DNA of 16,441 bases from an uncultured Lachnospiraceae bacterium (GTDB lineage Bacteria; Bacillota; Clostridia; Lachnospirales; Lachnospiraceae): positions 1 to 16,441 of the forward strand of contig URCR01000056.1 of assembly GCA_900546325.1 (NCBI GenBank). Reading direction: 5' to 3'. The translations under genes were made by a program, and so were the position numbers. Below are positions 6,052 to 14,180 of this stretch, one piece after another (position 1 is the first letter of the stretch; every line of letters begins with the position of its first letter). The notes beneath the pieces are model-generated. The model ran no database searches. It was given only the letters and a program-made list of their open reading frames with translations, and was not told the DNA's origin.

Positions 6052-7998
6052 TTAAATTTCTCTTGCAGTCTGATAGCCTTCTGTAATTGCATCTTTGATA
6101 TTTCCGACCTTCTTTGCATCTCCGATCAGATGGTAAGAAACATTTGCTTTCTGAAGCATTTCTTCTAATTTCGGATCTGGACGGTATCCCATTGCAAGTA
6201 CAAGTGTATCTGCATCAGAAATACAGTGTTCTTCTCCACTTTCTGTATAGTAGATTTTCTCGGATTCTACCCGTTCTACTTTCGCTTTACAGTGAATCTG
6301 GATTCCTTTTTTCATCATGCGCTGTGTCAGAAGGCTTCTGCCCGGACCGGATTCCTGAAGCATGATTCCATCTGCCATCTCAAGAAGCACGATCTCACGG
6401 TTTCTCGGGAAAAGATCATTGACAAGCGGTGCAAGATAGTCTGCTGTTTCACATCCGACAGATCCCCCTCCGATGACTACTACTTTTCTTCCGGCAAATG
6501 CTTTTCCCGCAAGAATGTCATCTGCGGTCACGCAATGTTTAAATGCGGTAAATGCATTTACTACGATCGGATCAGATCCGGTTCCTGCGATCACCTCATA
6601 GCCTGCAAATTCTCCCCGCAGCAGTTCTTCTGTCACTTCGCAGTTCAGACGAATCTCTACACCTTCATGGAGCAGCTTTCTCTCCATATATTGAATCACT
6701 TTTGTAAGTTCCTGCTTTGCGATCGGAACTGCCGCCAGTTTTACGAGTCCTCCAAGGCTGTCCCCTTTTTCGCATAATACGACATCGTGGCCGCGCTTTC
6801 TGGCAACAAACGCTGCCTCCATTCCGGCAGGACCCCCTCCGATGACAAGCACTTTTTTCTTCTCTGTGGCAGCCGGGATATTATCTTCATTTTCCAGCTC
6901 CAGAGATGGATTGACAGTACATGCGACACGTTTTCCAAACATAATTCCATTCAGGCAGCGCAGGCATCCGATACACGGACGGATTTCGTCTTCTCTTCCT
7001 TCGCGAGCTTTCTGTACAAATTCCGGGTCACAGAGGTTGGCACGTCCGATCATACAGATATCCGCTTTTCCATTTGCAATCAGTTCTTCTGCAAACCACG
7101 GTTCTGTGATACGTCCTACCGTAGCAACCGGGATAGATACTTGTTTTTTGATCTCCTCCCCGACTTTGCTGTGGGAACCCATAGGTGTTCCCGGTGCCGG
7201 GATCGAACTGCCTCGCATAATTGTTGTTCCTCCGGATACATGAATGAAATCAACTCCGGCTTTTTCTAACTGTTTTGCCACATAGACGGCATCATTTACA
7301 TTCTGACCGCCGTCCGTATATTCATCGCCGGAAATACGGACATCGATAATGAAATCCTTCCCGCACATTTTTCTGACTTCCTCAATGACTTCCAGTGTCA
7401 GGCGCAGTCTGCCGTGGATGTCTCCGCCGTAGGCATCTGTTCTCTTATTATAGAGCGGAGAAAGAAAGCCGCCAAGTAAGCCGTGGGCGTGGGCTGCGTG
7501 GATCTCTACTCCGTCACCGCCGGCTTGCTTTACACGGAATGCAGCTTCCCCGAACTGTCTGATGATCACTTTCAGCTCTTCTATGGTCACTGCCCGCGGA
7601 GCCTCCTTTGCATAGTAAGGACCGACATTGGACGGGGCGATCAGCTGCGGAGTTCCCGGCACCGGAAATGCCATATAGGCCGGATGAAATAGCTGTGGAA
7701 GAATTTTGGCACCATATTTATGAACTGCATCAGTCAGCTTCTTCCAACCCGGAATATAAGAATCATCGCAGATTGACATATCTCCCGGCAGATAGATATA
7801 AGTAGATTCTACGGTGGTGACCTCTGTGATGATCAGGCCGACTCCTCCTTTTGCACGCGCTGCATAGTGCTCGACTAACTCATCTGTGACATAGCCTTTG
7901 TCAGCAAGGTTTGTGGAAATCGGCGGCATAAATACACGATTTTTTACTGTTGTACTTCCAATCGCAATTGGGGAAAGTAAATGTTCATAAGAATTCAT
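6052..7998 (-). CDS. NADH:flavin oxidoreductase / ene-reductase (FadH/BaiCD type, FMN + 4Fe-4S + FAD)
   Basis: The start is the ATG at 7998, with AAGGAG (8008-8013) 9 bases upstream. An ATG at 8022 lies only about seven bases from the likely transcription start. The 648-aa product has an Old Yellow Enzyme barrel (about 1-340), a 4Fe-4S site (C342, C345, C348, C360), and a C-terminal FAD/NAD(P)H region with GGGPAG (387-392) and GGGSVG (510-515). The EIHAAHAHG motif (165-173) is the flavin/substrate region. Relatives reduce C=C bonds of enoates, dienoyl-CoA, or 3-oxo-4-ene bile acids and steroids (BaiCD, BaiH), with electrons passing from NAD(P)H through FAD and the cluster to FMN. The usual QLxHxGR motif reads QLFHPAYMA, so the substrate is uncertain. 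The upstream AraC gene on the same strand is the likely regulator. Family is firm; the specific substrate cannot be told. Confidence 0.9.
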   Translation of the reverse strand: MNSYEHLLSPIAIGSTTVKNRVFMPPISTNLADKGYVTDELVEHYAARAKGGVGLIITEVTTVESTYIYLPGDMSICDDSYIPGWKKLTDAVHKYGAKILPQLFHPAYMAFPVPGTPQLIAPSNVGPYYAKEAPRAVTIEELKVIIRQFGEAAFRVKQAGGDGVEIHAAHAHGLLGGFLSPLYNKRTDAYGGDIHGRLRLTLEVIEEVRKMCGKDFIIDVRISGDEYTDGGQNVNDAVYVAKQLEKAGVDFIHVSGGTTIMRGSSIPAPGTPMGSHSKVGEEIKKQVSIPVATVGRITEPWFAEELIANGKADICMIGRANLCDPEFVQKAREGREDEIRPCIGCLRCLNGIMFGKRVACTVNPSLELENEDNIPAATEKKKVLVIGGGPAGMEAAFVARKRGHDVVLCEKGDSLGGLVKLAAVPIAKQELTKVIQYMERKLLHEGVEIRLNCEVTEELLRGEFAGYEVIAGTGSDPIVVNAFTAFKHCVTADDILAGKAFAGRKVVVIGGGSVGCETADYLAPLVNDLFPRNREIVLLEMADGIMLQESGPGRSLLTQRMMKKGIQIHCKAKVERVESEKIYYTESGEEHCISDADTLVLAMGYRPDPKLEEMLQKANVSYHLIGDAKKVGNIKDAITEGYQTAREI

Positions 7999-8035
7999 AA
8001 TTCGTATCTCCTTCGTATTCATTTGTTCTTCTCTT

Positions 8036-8044
8036 ATTGTATCA
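8036..8044 (-). promoter_or_regulatory. Extended -10 promoter of the flavin oxidoreductase gene
   Basis: Minus-strand TGATACAAT (8036-8044) is an extended -10 element. No convincing -35 lies 16-18 bases upstream, which would suit activation by the neighbouring AraC protein. Predicted start is near 8029, with the ATG at 7998. Confidence 0.5.
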
Positions 8045-8129
8045 TGTCTTTCTTTTCCAAACCTGCCCTTTCAGATACACCAACCGGCAGATTTTGTCCT
8101 CTTTTGCCATTGGATTGCAATCTTTTCTA

Positions 8130-8147
8130 AAAATCTGTGCTGATTTT
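8130..8147 (-). terminator. AT-rich hairpin behind the AraC gene, weak terminator or operator
   Basis: AAAATC (8130-8135) and GATTTT (8142-8147) form an inverted repeat 9 bases beyond the AraC stop. On the minus strand it ends in GATTTTT. It also lies about 90 bases upstream of the oxidoreductase -10, so it could be a regulator-binding site rather than a terminator. Confidence 0.35.
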
Positions 8148-8155
8148 ATCTGTAC

Positions 8156-9217
8156 TTATGTTTCAGCAAAGAGCAATTCTATTTTCCCATCTGCCGTAAC
8201 TGTGGCACCATTCCACGCTTCTTTCGCCTGACAGCAGAATTTCCCTTGTTCTTTCCAAAGAACAAGCTTCTCATCTTCATACACGATCTGCCTGTTTTCC
8301 TCCACAAGATGGGAAAGCAGGCTTTTCTGCTCTTCGTCCAGCTGCATTGCTCTTCGCTCCTCATCTTTACTGTACTTGAGATTCTGCCGGAACTGCCTGC
8401 GATAAGCGCTCGGCAGAATTCCATAGAGTTCCCGGAACGTCTTTGTGTAGGCTTTTCCATTTGGCATTCCACATCCGAGAGCAATCTGCTCGATCTGTTC
8501 TTTTCCCTCCAGCAATGCTTCCAGGGAGGCCCGCACCCGGACATAAGATAAATATTTGCTAAACGGAATTCCCGTATATTTTTTCAAAAGCTTGGAGGTA
8601 TAAGATACGCTGAATGAAAGCTGATCTGCCACATCCTGAAGCGTCAATGGCTCTTTGAAATGTTCATCAATGTACCGGATCGCCTTGAGATAGTTCTCCT
8701 GATACTCCGATTGAAGCGGAAGTTCTTCCAGCGAAACATTTTCACGGGCTGAAAAACAGACAAGTTCTGCCATCAGCACATTCAATCGCAGCAGATTGCT
8801 CTGACCGTCCATCAGCATCTTTACGAGTTCCCCGATCTTGCGCTTCAGTGGAAAATAGACCGAAGGATTCTTCTGACTGCTAAACACTCCCGAATAGAAC
8901 TGTCCCTTTCCCTCTCCCGTCATCGACTCCGGCATACGGTCAAAATCGATATGAATCGTCAAAATTTTCCCGTCGTCCCGCCTGCATCGTTTTCTGAGCA
9001 GATGCATTTCATAGGGTACGATGAGAATCAGCTCTTCCCTGTGAACAATCGTGGAAAACTGTTCTGTCACAGCCTCATATTCTCCACAGAGCACATAGGA
9101 GAGTTCCAGGCTGCTCTGTCTTGTAAAAACATTTTGCGAAAATCCATTGATACTAAGACTCAACGGGTAACCGAACTTCTGCCCGGAAAAATCATAATAT
9201 CCACTCATATCTTTCAT
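8156..9217 (-). CDS. AraC family transcriptional regulator with extra C-terminal tail
   Basis: The start is the ATG at 9217, which has AAAGGA 10 bases upstream; the ATG at 9289 has no ribosome site. The 353-aa protein has an N-terminal ligand-sensing region (about 1-165) with a cupin-like pattern (SYVLCGEYEAV, LILIVPYEMHLL). An AraC DNA-binding domain follows (about 173-276), its first helix-turn-helix including LTLQDVADQLSFSVSYTSKLL and its second including IEQIALGCGMPNGKAYTKTF. About 75 further residues follow the second helix-turn-helix, where most AraC proteins end. It sits between the uptake operon and the oxidoreductase gene, all on the minus strand, and could control either. A sugar-like or small-molecule inducer is likely for this family. 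A possible -10 is at 9280-9285. Confidence 0.9.
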   Translation of the reverse strand: MKDMSGYYDFSGQKFGYPLSLSINGFSQNVFTRQSSLELSYVLCGEYEAVTEQFSTIVHREELILIVPYEMHLLRKRCRRDDGKILTIHIDFDRMPESMTGEGKGQFYSGVFSSQKNPSVYFPLKRKIGELVKMLMDGQSNLLRLNVLMAELVCFSARENVSLEELPLQSEYQENYLKAIRYIDEHFKEPLTLQDVADQLSFSVSYTSKLLKKYTGIPFSKYLSYVRVRASLEALLEGKEQIEQIALGCGMPNGKAYTKTFRELYGILPSAYRRQFRQNLKYSKDEERRAMQLDEEQKSLLSHLVEENRQIVYEDEKLVLWKEQGKFCCQAKEAWNGATVTADGKIELLFAET

Positions 9218-9279
9218 AAATTCGGATCCTTTCTCTCTTCTGTCACTCAGACTTTCTCGGTGTTTTTTGCATATCTCAT

Positions 9280-9287
9280 ATTTTACC
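9280..9287 (-). promoter_or_regulatory. Possible -10 element of the AraC gene
   Basis: Minus-strand TAAAAT (9280-9285) is preceded by TG at the extended position (TGGTAAAAT). The -35 is not convincing. It is the best candidate in the gap between the terminator at 9349-9411 and the ATG at 9217. Confidence 0.35.
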
Positions 9288-9348
9288 ATACTTCGACGAT
9301 GTTTCCTATCGGATTCGGCAAAGTAATCTGCTTTTTCAGGGATAAATA

Positions 9349-9411
9349 GAAAATCAGCAAAACCAAATCTTCGGCACTTTCTAAAAGCACCCTTCGGTTT
9401 TGCTGATTTTC
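9349..9411 (-). terminator. Long inverted-repeat terminator of the sugar-uptake operon
   Basis: GAAAATCAGCAAAACC (one strand of 9349-9364 and 9396-9411) forms a perfect 16-bp stem. Within the 31-base loop the minus strand can form a second 8-bp stem (GGTGCTTT with AAAGTGCC, two G-T pairs, loop TAG). After the outer stem the minus-strand transcript continues with TTTTC and TATTTA. It begins 28 bases past the stop of the glycosidase gene and ends the operon. It is longer than most intrinsic terminators. Confidence 0.7.
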
Positions 9412-9439
9412 AAAACACGCTGAAACGAAATGATTTCAT

Positions 9440-11299
9440 CTATTTCTGATGAATTTGATAAGTTCCCGCCTCAAGATCTACGTTTACTTCTGTCCCGTCA
9501 GCAAAGACAGTTTTTTGTTTCTTATAATTTCCATCCACAAATTCATGGCGCACCATTTCAGAATAAGCAACCTTCTCCTGAAGTTCTGCCACAGTCCGAT
9601 AGCGATCAATCTCTCTTTCGAGTTCTTCTCCTTCTGCCTCACAGTTTAAGTATGCAGCACCACCGTTTAAAAGTGCATACAGCATATAGTCTCCCTCCGG
9701 CTTATCGGCATCCATCATCCATGGGAGTACCATACAATCATGGTATACGAGGTTAAACAGCGGAACCGGAACCCCCAGAGTCGAACCGTTTTCTTCCACC
9801 ATAAATGAGTACAGACCATAGTGGGCTGTCACAAGACTTGGAACTGCCCAGTCGATCGTCTCCTCGGAACTTGCAATAATGTCATTTGCATTCAGGAAGT
9901 CAAAGCAGTTTTTCCGGTATTCCAAACATTCTTTTCGCGTCATCGTATGCCATGGATGCGCACATTCGTCCGGCTCGTTGCAGGTAAAGACATCCAGATA
10001 TGTTCCTTCCAGCTGGATTCCCTGACGGAAAAGTTCTGTAAAGTTTCTCCTCAGGTAAAGTGGTGACTGGCTTGCACAGATGTATGTCTGCCATCCTCCT
10101 GCCCAGCGGCAGAAATCCGGTTTCTTTCCTTCCGGGGAAATCATGGAGAATTCCGGATCATATGTCTTTGCGTCAAAGTAGTAATCGCGGTACTGATCGT
10201 GGATCGCGAAGATATAATTCATCTCTTTCATACGGTCGGACAGTGATCTCATTCCTTCCCAACCACCGGCTTCCTCGCATGCAGGCAGGTAATCCGGGTG
10301 CTGATTGTCATAACCTGGATTTCCCCATCCATCCAGATGCAGATAAACTTTTTCAAGACCATGTTCCTTTAATTTCTGCATCTGCGCTTCCCTTACTGCA
10401 AACTGGATCACTTCATCATTCTTTTCCGGATGTTCTTTGTCATAATAGAAGGAATCCGGCGATACATGCGTTTTGATTCCGGTATGTACGATGGCGGAAC
10501 CGATGAATTTATCCACGACCGGGTTTTTTGCAGCCTTTTCTTTCAGCGTAACAAGCAATGCTTTTTCCTTTGCGTAGGCTCTGTATACTTTACATAAATC
10601 ATTGTAGTCTGCATCTTTTAAGAAACGGTATTTGATCGTACGCTTATAGGAAAGTTTTCCAAGACTCGGAAGCCATCTGACAGAGACATGACAGTAGTCA
10701 GACTCTTCCGGGTGCTCTACCTGATAGCCGGCATCCCATGGATCACAGACGATTCCGATATAGGCAGCTCCCGGTCTTACCTGTCCAAACCATGGCATAA
10801 ATGCCCCGGCGCTGCACATTTGCCCGTCAAATACAATTTTTCCTGCATCATATTTCCAGTCATTTGGAATCAGCAGTCCCTGACGATTCGTGATAACGGT
10901 ATACCAGTCACTTGCCTTTTTGCGAAATTCCATCTGTCCCGGCCAGTAGAAATTTCCGACAAGCTGCTCTGATTCTGTCAGAGGGTTCAGCTCAAAGAAA
11001 ACATCCTCCGTCGCATACTCGATCCAGATCACTGTCTGAAAACTTAAGATATCCTCTTTCCCGGAAAGTTTAAAGCCGGAAAATACACTTCTGACCCCAC
11101 AGCCGACACCGGTATTCCACTGGAAGTGTTCAATCTTACCTGCCTGATTGAAATATACTTTCTCATCGTTCACATAGAAATGCGGCTGATACGTTTTTTC
11201 TGACTGCCATGTTTCGCCGCAACTTGTAATCTCGATGCCGAGCGTTTCTGTGTTCAGAACAAGCGCTGTGTTCTGATGGCTTACTTTGATTTCATTCAT
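9440..11299 (-). CDS. Putative cytoplasmic glycoside hydrolase, GH129/GH101-like (alpha-GalNAc-ase type)
   Basis: The start is the ATG at 11299, with GAGG 9 bases upstream; an in-frame GTG at 11314 overlaps that site. The 619-aa protein has an N-terminal beta-sandwich region (about 1-240), a TIM-barrel-like centre (about 260-500) and a short C-terminal beta domain. GTYLDVF (432-438) with D436, followed by SSEETIDW (477-484) with E479/E480, looks like the nucleophile and acid/base pair of GH129 and GH101 enzymes, which release alpha-linked GalNAc or core-1 disaccharide from mucin-type Ser/Thr. There is no signal peptide, so action is inside the cell, like GH129 enzymes. It is the last gene of a transporter operon. 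A minus-strand TATAAA at 11336-11341 could be an internal promoter. Other retaining glycosidase families related to GH101 are possible, so the substrate is unproven. Confidence 0.6.
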   Translation of the reverse strand: MNEIKVSHQNTALVLNTETLGIEITSCGETWQSEKTYQPHFYVNDEKVYFNQAGKIEHFQWNTGVGCGVRSVFSGFKLSGKEDILSFQTVIWIEYATEDVFFELNPLTESEQLVGNFYWPGQMEFRKKASDWYTVITNRQGLLIPNDWKYDAGKIVFDGQMCSAGAFMPWFGQVRPGAAYIGIVCDPWDAGYQVEHPEESDYCHVSVRWLPSLGKLSYKRTIKYRFLKDADYNDLCKVYRAYAKEKALLVTLKEKAAKNPVVDKFIGSAIVHTGIKTHVSPDSFYYDKEHPEKNDEVIQFAVREAQMQKLKEHGLEKVYLHLDGWGNPGYDNQHPDYLPACEEAGGWEGMRSLSDRMKEMNYIFAIHDQYRDYYFDAKTYDPEFSMISPEGKKPDFCRWAGGWQTYICASQSPLYLRRNFTELFRQGIQLEGTYLDVFTCNEPDECAHPWHTMTRKECLEYRKNCFDFLNANDIIASSEETIDWAVPSLVTAHYGLYSFMVEENGSTLGVPVPLFNLVYHDCMVLPWMMDADKPEGDYMLYALLNGGAAYLNCEAEGEELEREIDRYRTVAELQEKVAYSEMVRHEFVDGNYKKQKTVFADGTEVNVDLEAGTYQIHQK

Positions 11300-11388
11300 A
11301 TCCAATTTCCTCACTGTTTCTTGTTTTTTATTTATTTTATACCGAAATTGTTTCCCCGTCTATCCTTCGGAGATTTGTTTTCTGTATT

Positions 11389-13329
11389 TTATGACGACGG
11401 ATTTGTGGAAAAACGAAACACATGAGGGACAGGAAGTTTTTCACCCGTCAGTGTTTCCTGAATTTCGCTCCACAGCTGTTCCACAGACACTTCCCCCTCA
11501 CGGAAATCGTCCGGGATCAGACCACCGTTTTCATTTAAGATTGCAAAGGCTTCCTTTGATTTCCCCGTCTGGTGCAGTGCTTTGGCATAGAGAAAACGAA
11601 TCCGGGATTCTTGTTTTTGGATCTTAGAAAGCTTCTCATACCATTTGACGATCCCTGCACTGTCATGGCACAGATCAAGCAGGCGAAAACCTTCTTTTAT
11701 ATAAGAAAGTTCGTCTTTTGCAAGCGCCATTCCCTGACAGATGTAACGAGAGGTTTTTGCCTCTTCTTTCTCCTGCAGGCAGACACATGCCAGACCATGG
11801 CAGGCCCACGGATTTTCCGCAATCTCTAACGACTTCTCAAATGCTTTCCTGGCATGTATGTATGAGCCTTCCTGATATTCCAGCACTCCAAGCTGGTAGT
11901 AGGCATACCAGTTATCTTTATTGTCTGTACAGACAGTCTTTCTCAGCAGATCAAGATATGCCCTTCCGATCACAAATTCCCCCGGCGGAAGCTTTGGATC
12001 CCGGCTGCACAGCTTTCCTGTCTTTAAAAATTCCTGCCAGTCATTTTCCAAATGTTTCCCGGAATCCTCAAAGAATAAATGTTCTGTTCCCCTGCGTTCT
12101 TTCTCCCACGCGCCAAACGGACTTCCGCATGCCACAGCAGAAGCAGGTTCTTTTGCTGTCTGTTTTGTAGAAATCAGCTTTTCTTCCAAATCCGGATATT
12201 CTGTCTTTGTTAAAATATAGTCTGCTGTGATCGATTTCAATTTCTCATAGGATTGAGACAAATCTTCTTTTGCCAGCTGAACCGGACCATACTGCTCCAT
12301 CCACTCCCAGGTTGTATGCGGCGCCATAGGGATACAGCCGTACTGAGTTTTCCCAAGTCCTGCCTGGATCTCAATGTAGCGCCCCGCATCCTTTGTAAGA
12401 AATTCCTGCCAGCGGTCCGACCCTTCATTGTTTCCCCACGAGAACAGTTTCCTGCTCTGCAGCCGCTTTGTTGAGAGATGGAGAAGACCATAACCTGTCT
12501 CGTCCAGATGAGCGATATAGGTCGGAAAATCCTTTTCCAGTTCAAAGAAATAGTCCACTGCCTGTGGAATTTCTTTATATCTGGTCACATCCACTCCTTC
12601 CACAACCGGAATATCCACCTTGTATACTTTCCCTGCCTTTGAAGTGTATGCCTGCTTTGCAGGCACGATGATCCTTCCTTTTTCATGTTCCGGCACGGCA
12701 ATATTGCTCCACCAGTACATCGGCACGACCTCCGTTCCCGGATTCACAACCCGCATACGGCAGTTCAGGAAGCGGCTTTCTTCCTCGAGCCAGAAATCCA
12801 TCTGATAAAACACCCTTCGGATTCTTTCATATTCGTACATTCTGAGAATCGGGTATCCGTCCCCTTTGACACTTGCCACATACAGCGGAGCTGTCGTAAA
12901 CGGAGAATGTCCGATGATCCCGATATTCCACTCAACGCCACCACTGAACCAGGCATTACAGACAGCAAGATTCCGAAACTGTAATACATCATTCGTATAG
13001 AGAAGATTTTTTCCGGTGCTCTTGTCGATCAGCGACCAGAGACGACCGCCCAATTCTGTCAGAAATTCTGCCCGCAGATATGCATTCTCCAGCACTGCCG
13101 TCTTTAGCTTTTTCTGGCGAAGCTCCCCTTTGTAACCATTATTCTGCCGATATGGATACGCACTTGGATACTGTCCGTAACCTTCATAGATTTCATCTGT
13201 CTCTCCCAGTACAAATTCTGTATTGCTCTGCTGGAGATTCACATGTCCCACCAAGTCAGGGACGCTGGACGTTTCGCCCAGATCCGCTGCCGGCAGAACG
13301 ATTTCATCAAATCTTAATGTTGATTTCAT
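11389..13329 (-). CDS. DUF5107 domain protein with C-terminal TPR-like repeats
   Basis: The 646-aa protein has an N-terminal DUF5107 domain (about 45-350) recognisable from SGGVEWNIGIIGH (129-141), YWWSNIAVPE (205-214), WGNNEGSDRWQEFL (298-311) and YIEIQAGLGKTQ (318-329). The domain is thought to be a carbohydrate-active beta-sandwich related to mutarotases, and its activity is not known to me. Conserved acidic residues E133 and E320 lie in these motifs and are candidates for catalysis or sugar binding. Residues of about 470-605 are helical pairs (WYAYYQLGVLEYQEGSYIHA, RFLYAKALHQTGKSKEAF) typical of TPR units. No signal peptide or membrane helix is seen, so it is cytosolic. It starts 13 bases after the permease stop, with only a distant AGGA as ribosome site, implying coupling. 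Context suggests it processes or senses the imported glycan. Confidence 0.75.
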   Translation of the reverse strand: MKSTLRFDEIVLPAADLGETSSVPDLVGHVNLQQSNTEFVLGETDEIYEGYGQYPSAYPYRQNNGYKGELRQKKLKTAVLENAYLRAEFLTELGGRLWSLIDKSTGKNLLYTNDVLQFRNLAVCNAWFSGGVEWNIGIIGHSPFTTAPLYVASVKGDGYPILRMYEYERIRRVFYQMDFWLEEESRFLNCRMRVVNPGTEVVPMYWWSNIAVPEHEKGRIIVPAKQAYTSKAGKVYKVDIPVVEGVDVTRYKEIPQAVDYFFELEKDFPTYIAHLDETGYGLLHLSTKRLQSRKLFSWGNNEGSDRWQEFLTKDAGRYIEIQAGLGKTQYGCIPMAPHTTWEWMEQYGPVQLAKEDLSQSYEKLKSITADYILTKTEYPDLEEKLISTKQTAKEPASAVACGSPFGAWEKERRGTEHLFFEDSGKHLENDWQEFLKTGKLCSRDPKLPPGEFVIGRAYLDLLRKTVCTDNKDNWYAYYQLGVLEYQEGSYIHARKAFEKSLEIAENPWACHGLACVCLQEKEEAKTSRYICQGMALAKDELSYIKEGFRLLDLCHDSAGIVKWYEKLSKIQKQESRIRFLYAKALHQTGKSKEAFAILNENGGLIPDDFREGEVSVEQLWSEIQETLTGEKLPVPHVFRFSTNPSS

Positions 13330-13342
13330 ATCGTTTCTTTTT

Positions 13343-14170
13343 CTATCCTTTCACACCGGTGTGTGCTACACCTTCGATAAACTGTTTCTGGAAAATGAAG
13401 AACATCACAATGACCGGTACCACGGACATCACTGCCCCGGACATCTGCATTGGATAATTTGTCGTAAACTGCCCCTGAAGTGTTGCAAGTGCCGGTGCCA
13501 GTATCATTTTATCCGGTGATGTATTGGCGATCATCGGCCACATAAAACTGTTCCATGCCGATTTTCCTGTAAAGATCACAACTGCAACAATACCAGGTTT
13601 GATCAGCGGAAGCATGATCTGCGCATAGATCCGGAAGAATCCACATCCATCCACGATCGCTGCCTCTTCCAGCTCTTTTGGAAGTGACATAAAGAACTGA
13701 CGCAGCAGGAATACCGTAAATGCACTGCACAGATTCTGTATAAACAATGCCGGCAGAGAGTCAAGCACACCTAACTTCTGCATGATCAGGTACTGTGGCA
13801 TGATAAAAATCTGTGACGGAACCATCAGAACCGATAAAATGATAATAAAAATCAGATTTTTCCCGCGAAACCGCAGTCTTGCAAATGCAAAGGCTGCCAT
13901 AGAACAGAATAAGATCTGTCCCAGAACCGTGATCACTGTCACGATAATCGTATTCAAATAGACTCTTGCAAACGGAAGTGCCTCAAGAACCCCTTTGTAT
14001 CCGTCCAGTTTCAAAGATTCCGGAAGGATTGTCGGCGGTATTCTCATTGTTTCTCCGATTCCTTTAAACGAAGTAAAGATCATCCACAGGAAAGGGAAAA
14101 CAGTCAATAACGTACCTGCGATGAGGACGATATGTACAAATAAATATTTTGTTGTTGTCTTCTTTTTCAT
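13343..14170 (-). CDS. Carbohydrate ABC transporter permease, MalG type (CUT1)
   Basis: The start is the ATG at 14170, with AGGAG and AGGAAAG just upstream. An earlier ATG at 14188 overlaps the previous gene and lacks a site. The 275-aa integral membrane protein has six predicted helices and the permease EAA loop EEAAIVDGCGFF (168-179) that docks the ATPase. A long periplasmic-side loop follows helix 1 (about 36-70), as in MalG. Together with the MalF-type gene 10 bases upstream it forms the membrane channel for sugar uptake. No ATPase gene is present, so a shared MsmX/MsmK-type ATPase is expected, as is usual in Firmicutes. The substrate cannot be deduced from permeases. Confidence 0.92.
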   Translation of the reverse strand: MKKKTTTKYLFVHIVLIAGTLLTVFPFLWMIFTSFKGIGETMRIPPTILPESLKLDGYKGVLEALPFARVYLNTIIVTVITVLGQILFCSMAAFAFARLRFRGKNLIFIIILSVLMVPSQIFIMPQYLIMQKLGVLDSLPALFIQNLCSAFTVFLLRQFFMSLPKELEEAAIVDGCGFFRIYAQIMLPLIKPGIVAVVIFTGKSAWNSFMWPMIANTSPDKMILAPALATLQGQFTTNYPMQMSGAVMSVVPVIVMFFIFQKQFIEGVAHTGVKG

Positions 14171-14180
14171 CTTTCCTCTC

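Noticed and set aside
8037..8231. Plus-strand small open frame between the oxidoreductase and AraC genes.
   Set aside because: No ribosome site, and it runs into the antisense of the AraC gene; the gap is better explained by promoter and hairpin sequences.
9430..13519. Many plus-strand open frames of 60-150 codons opposite the uptake operon.
   Set aside because: They have no ribosome sites, are rich in Ser, Pro, Arg and Cys as expected for antisense shadows, and lie opposite well-supported genes.
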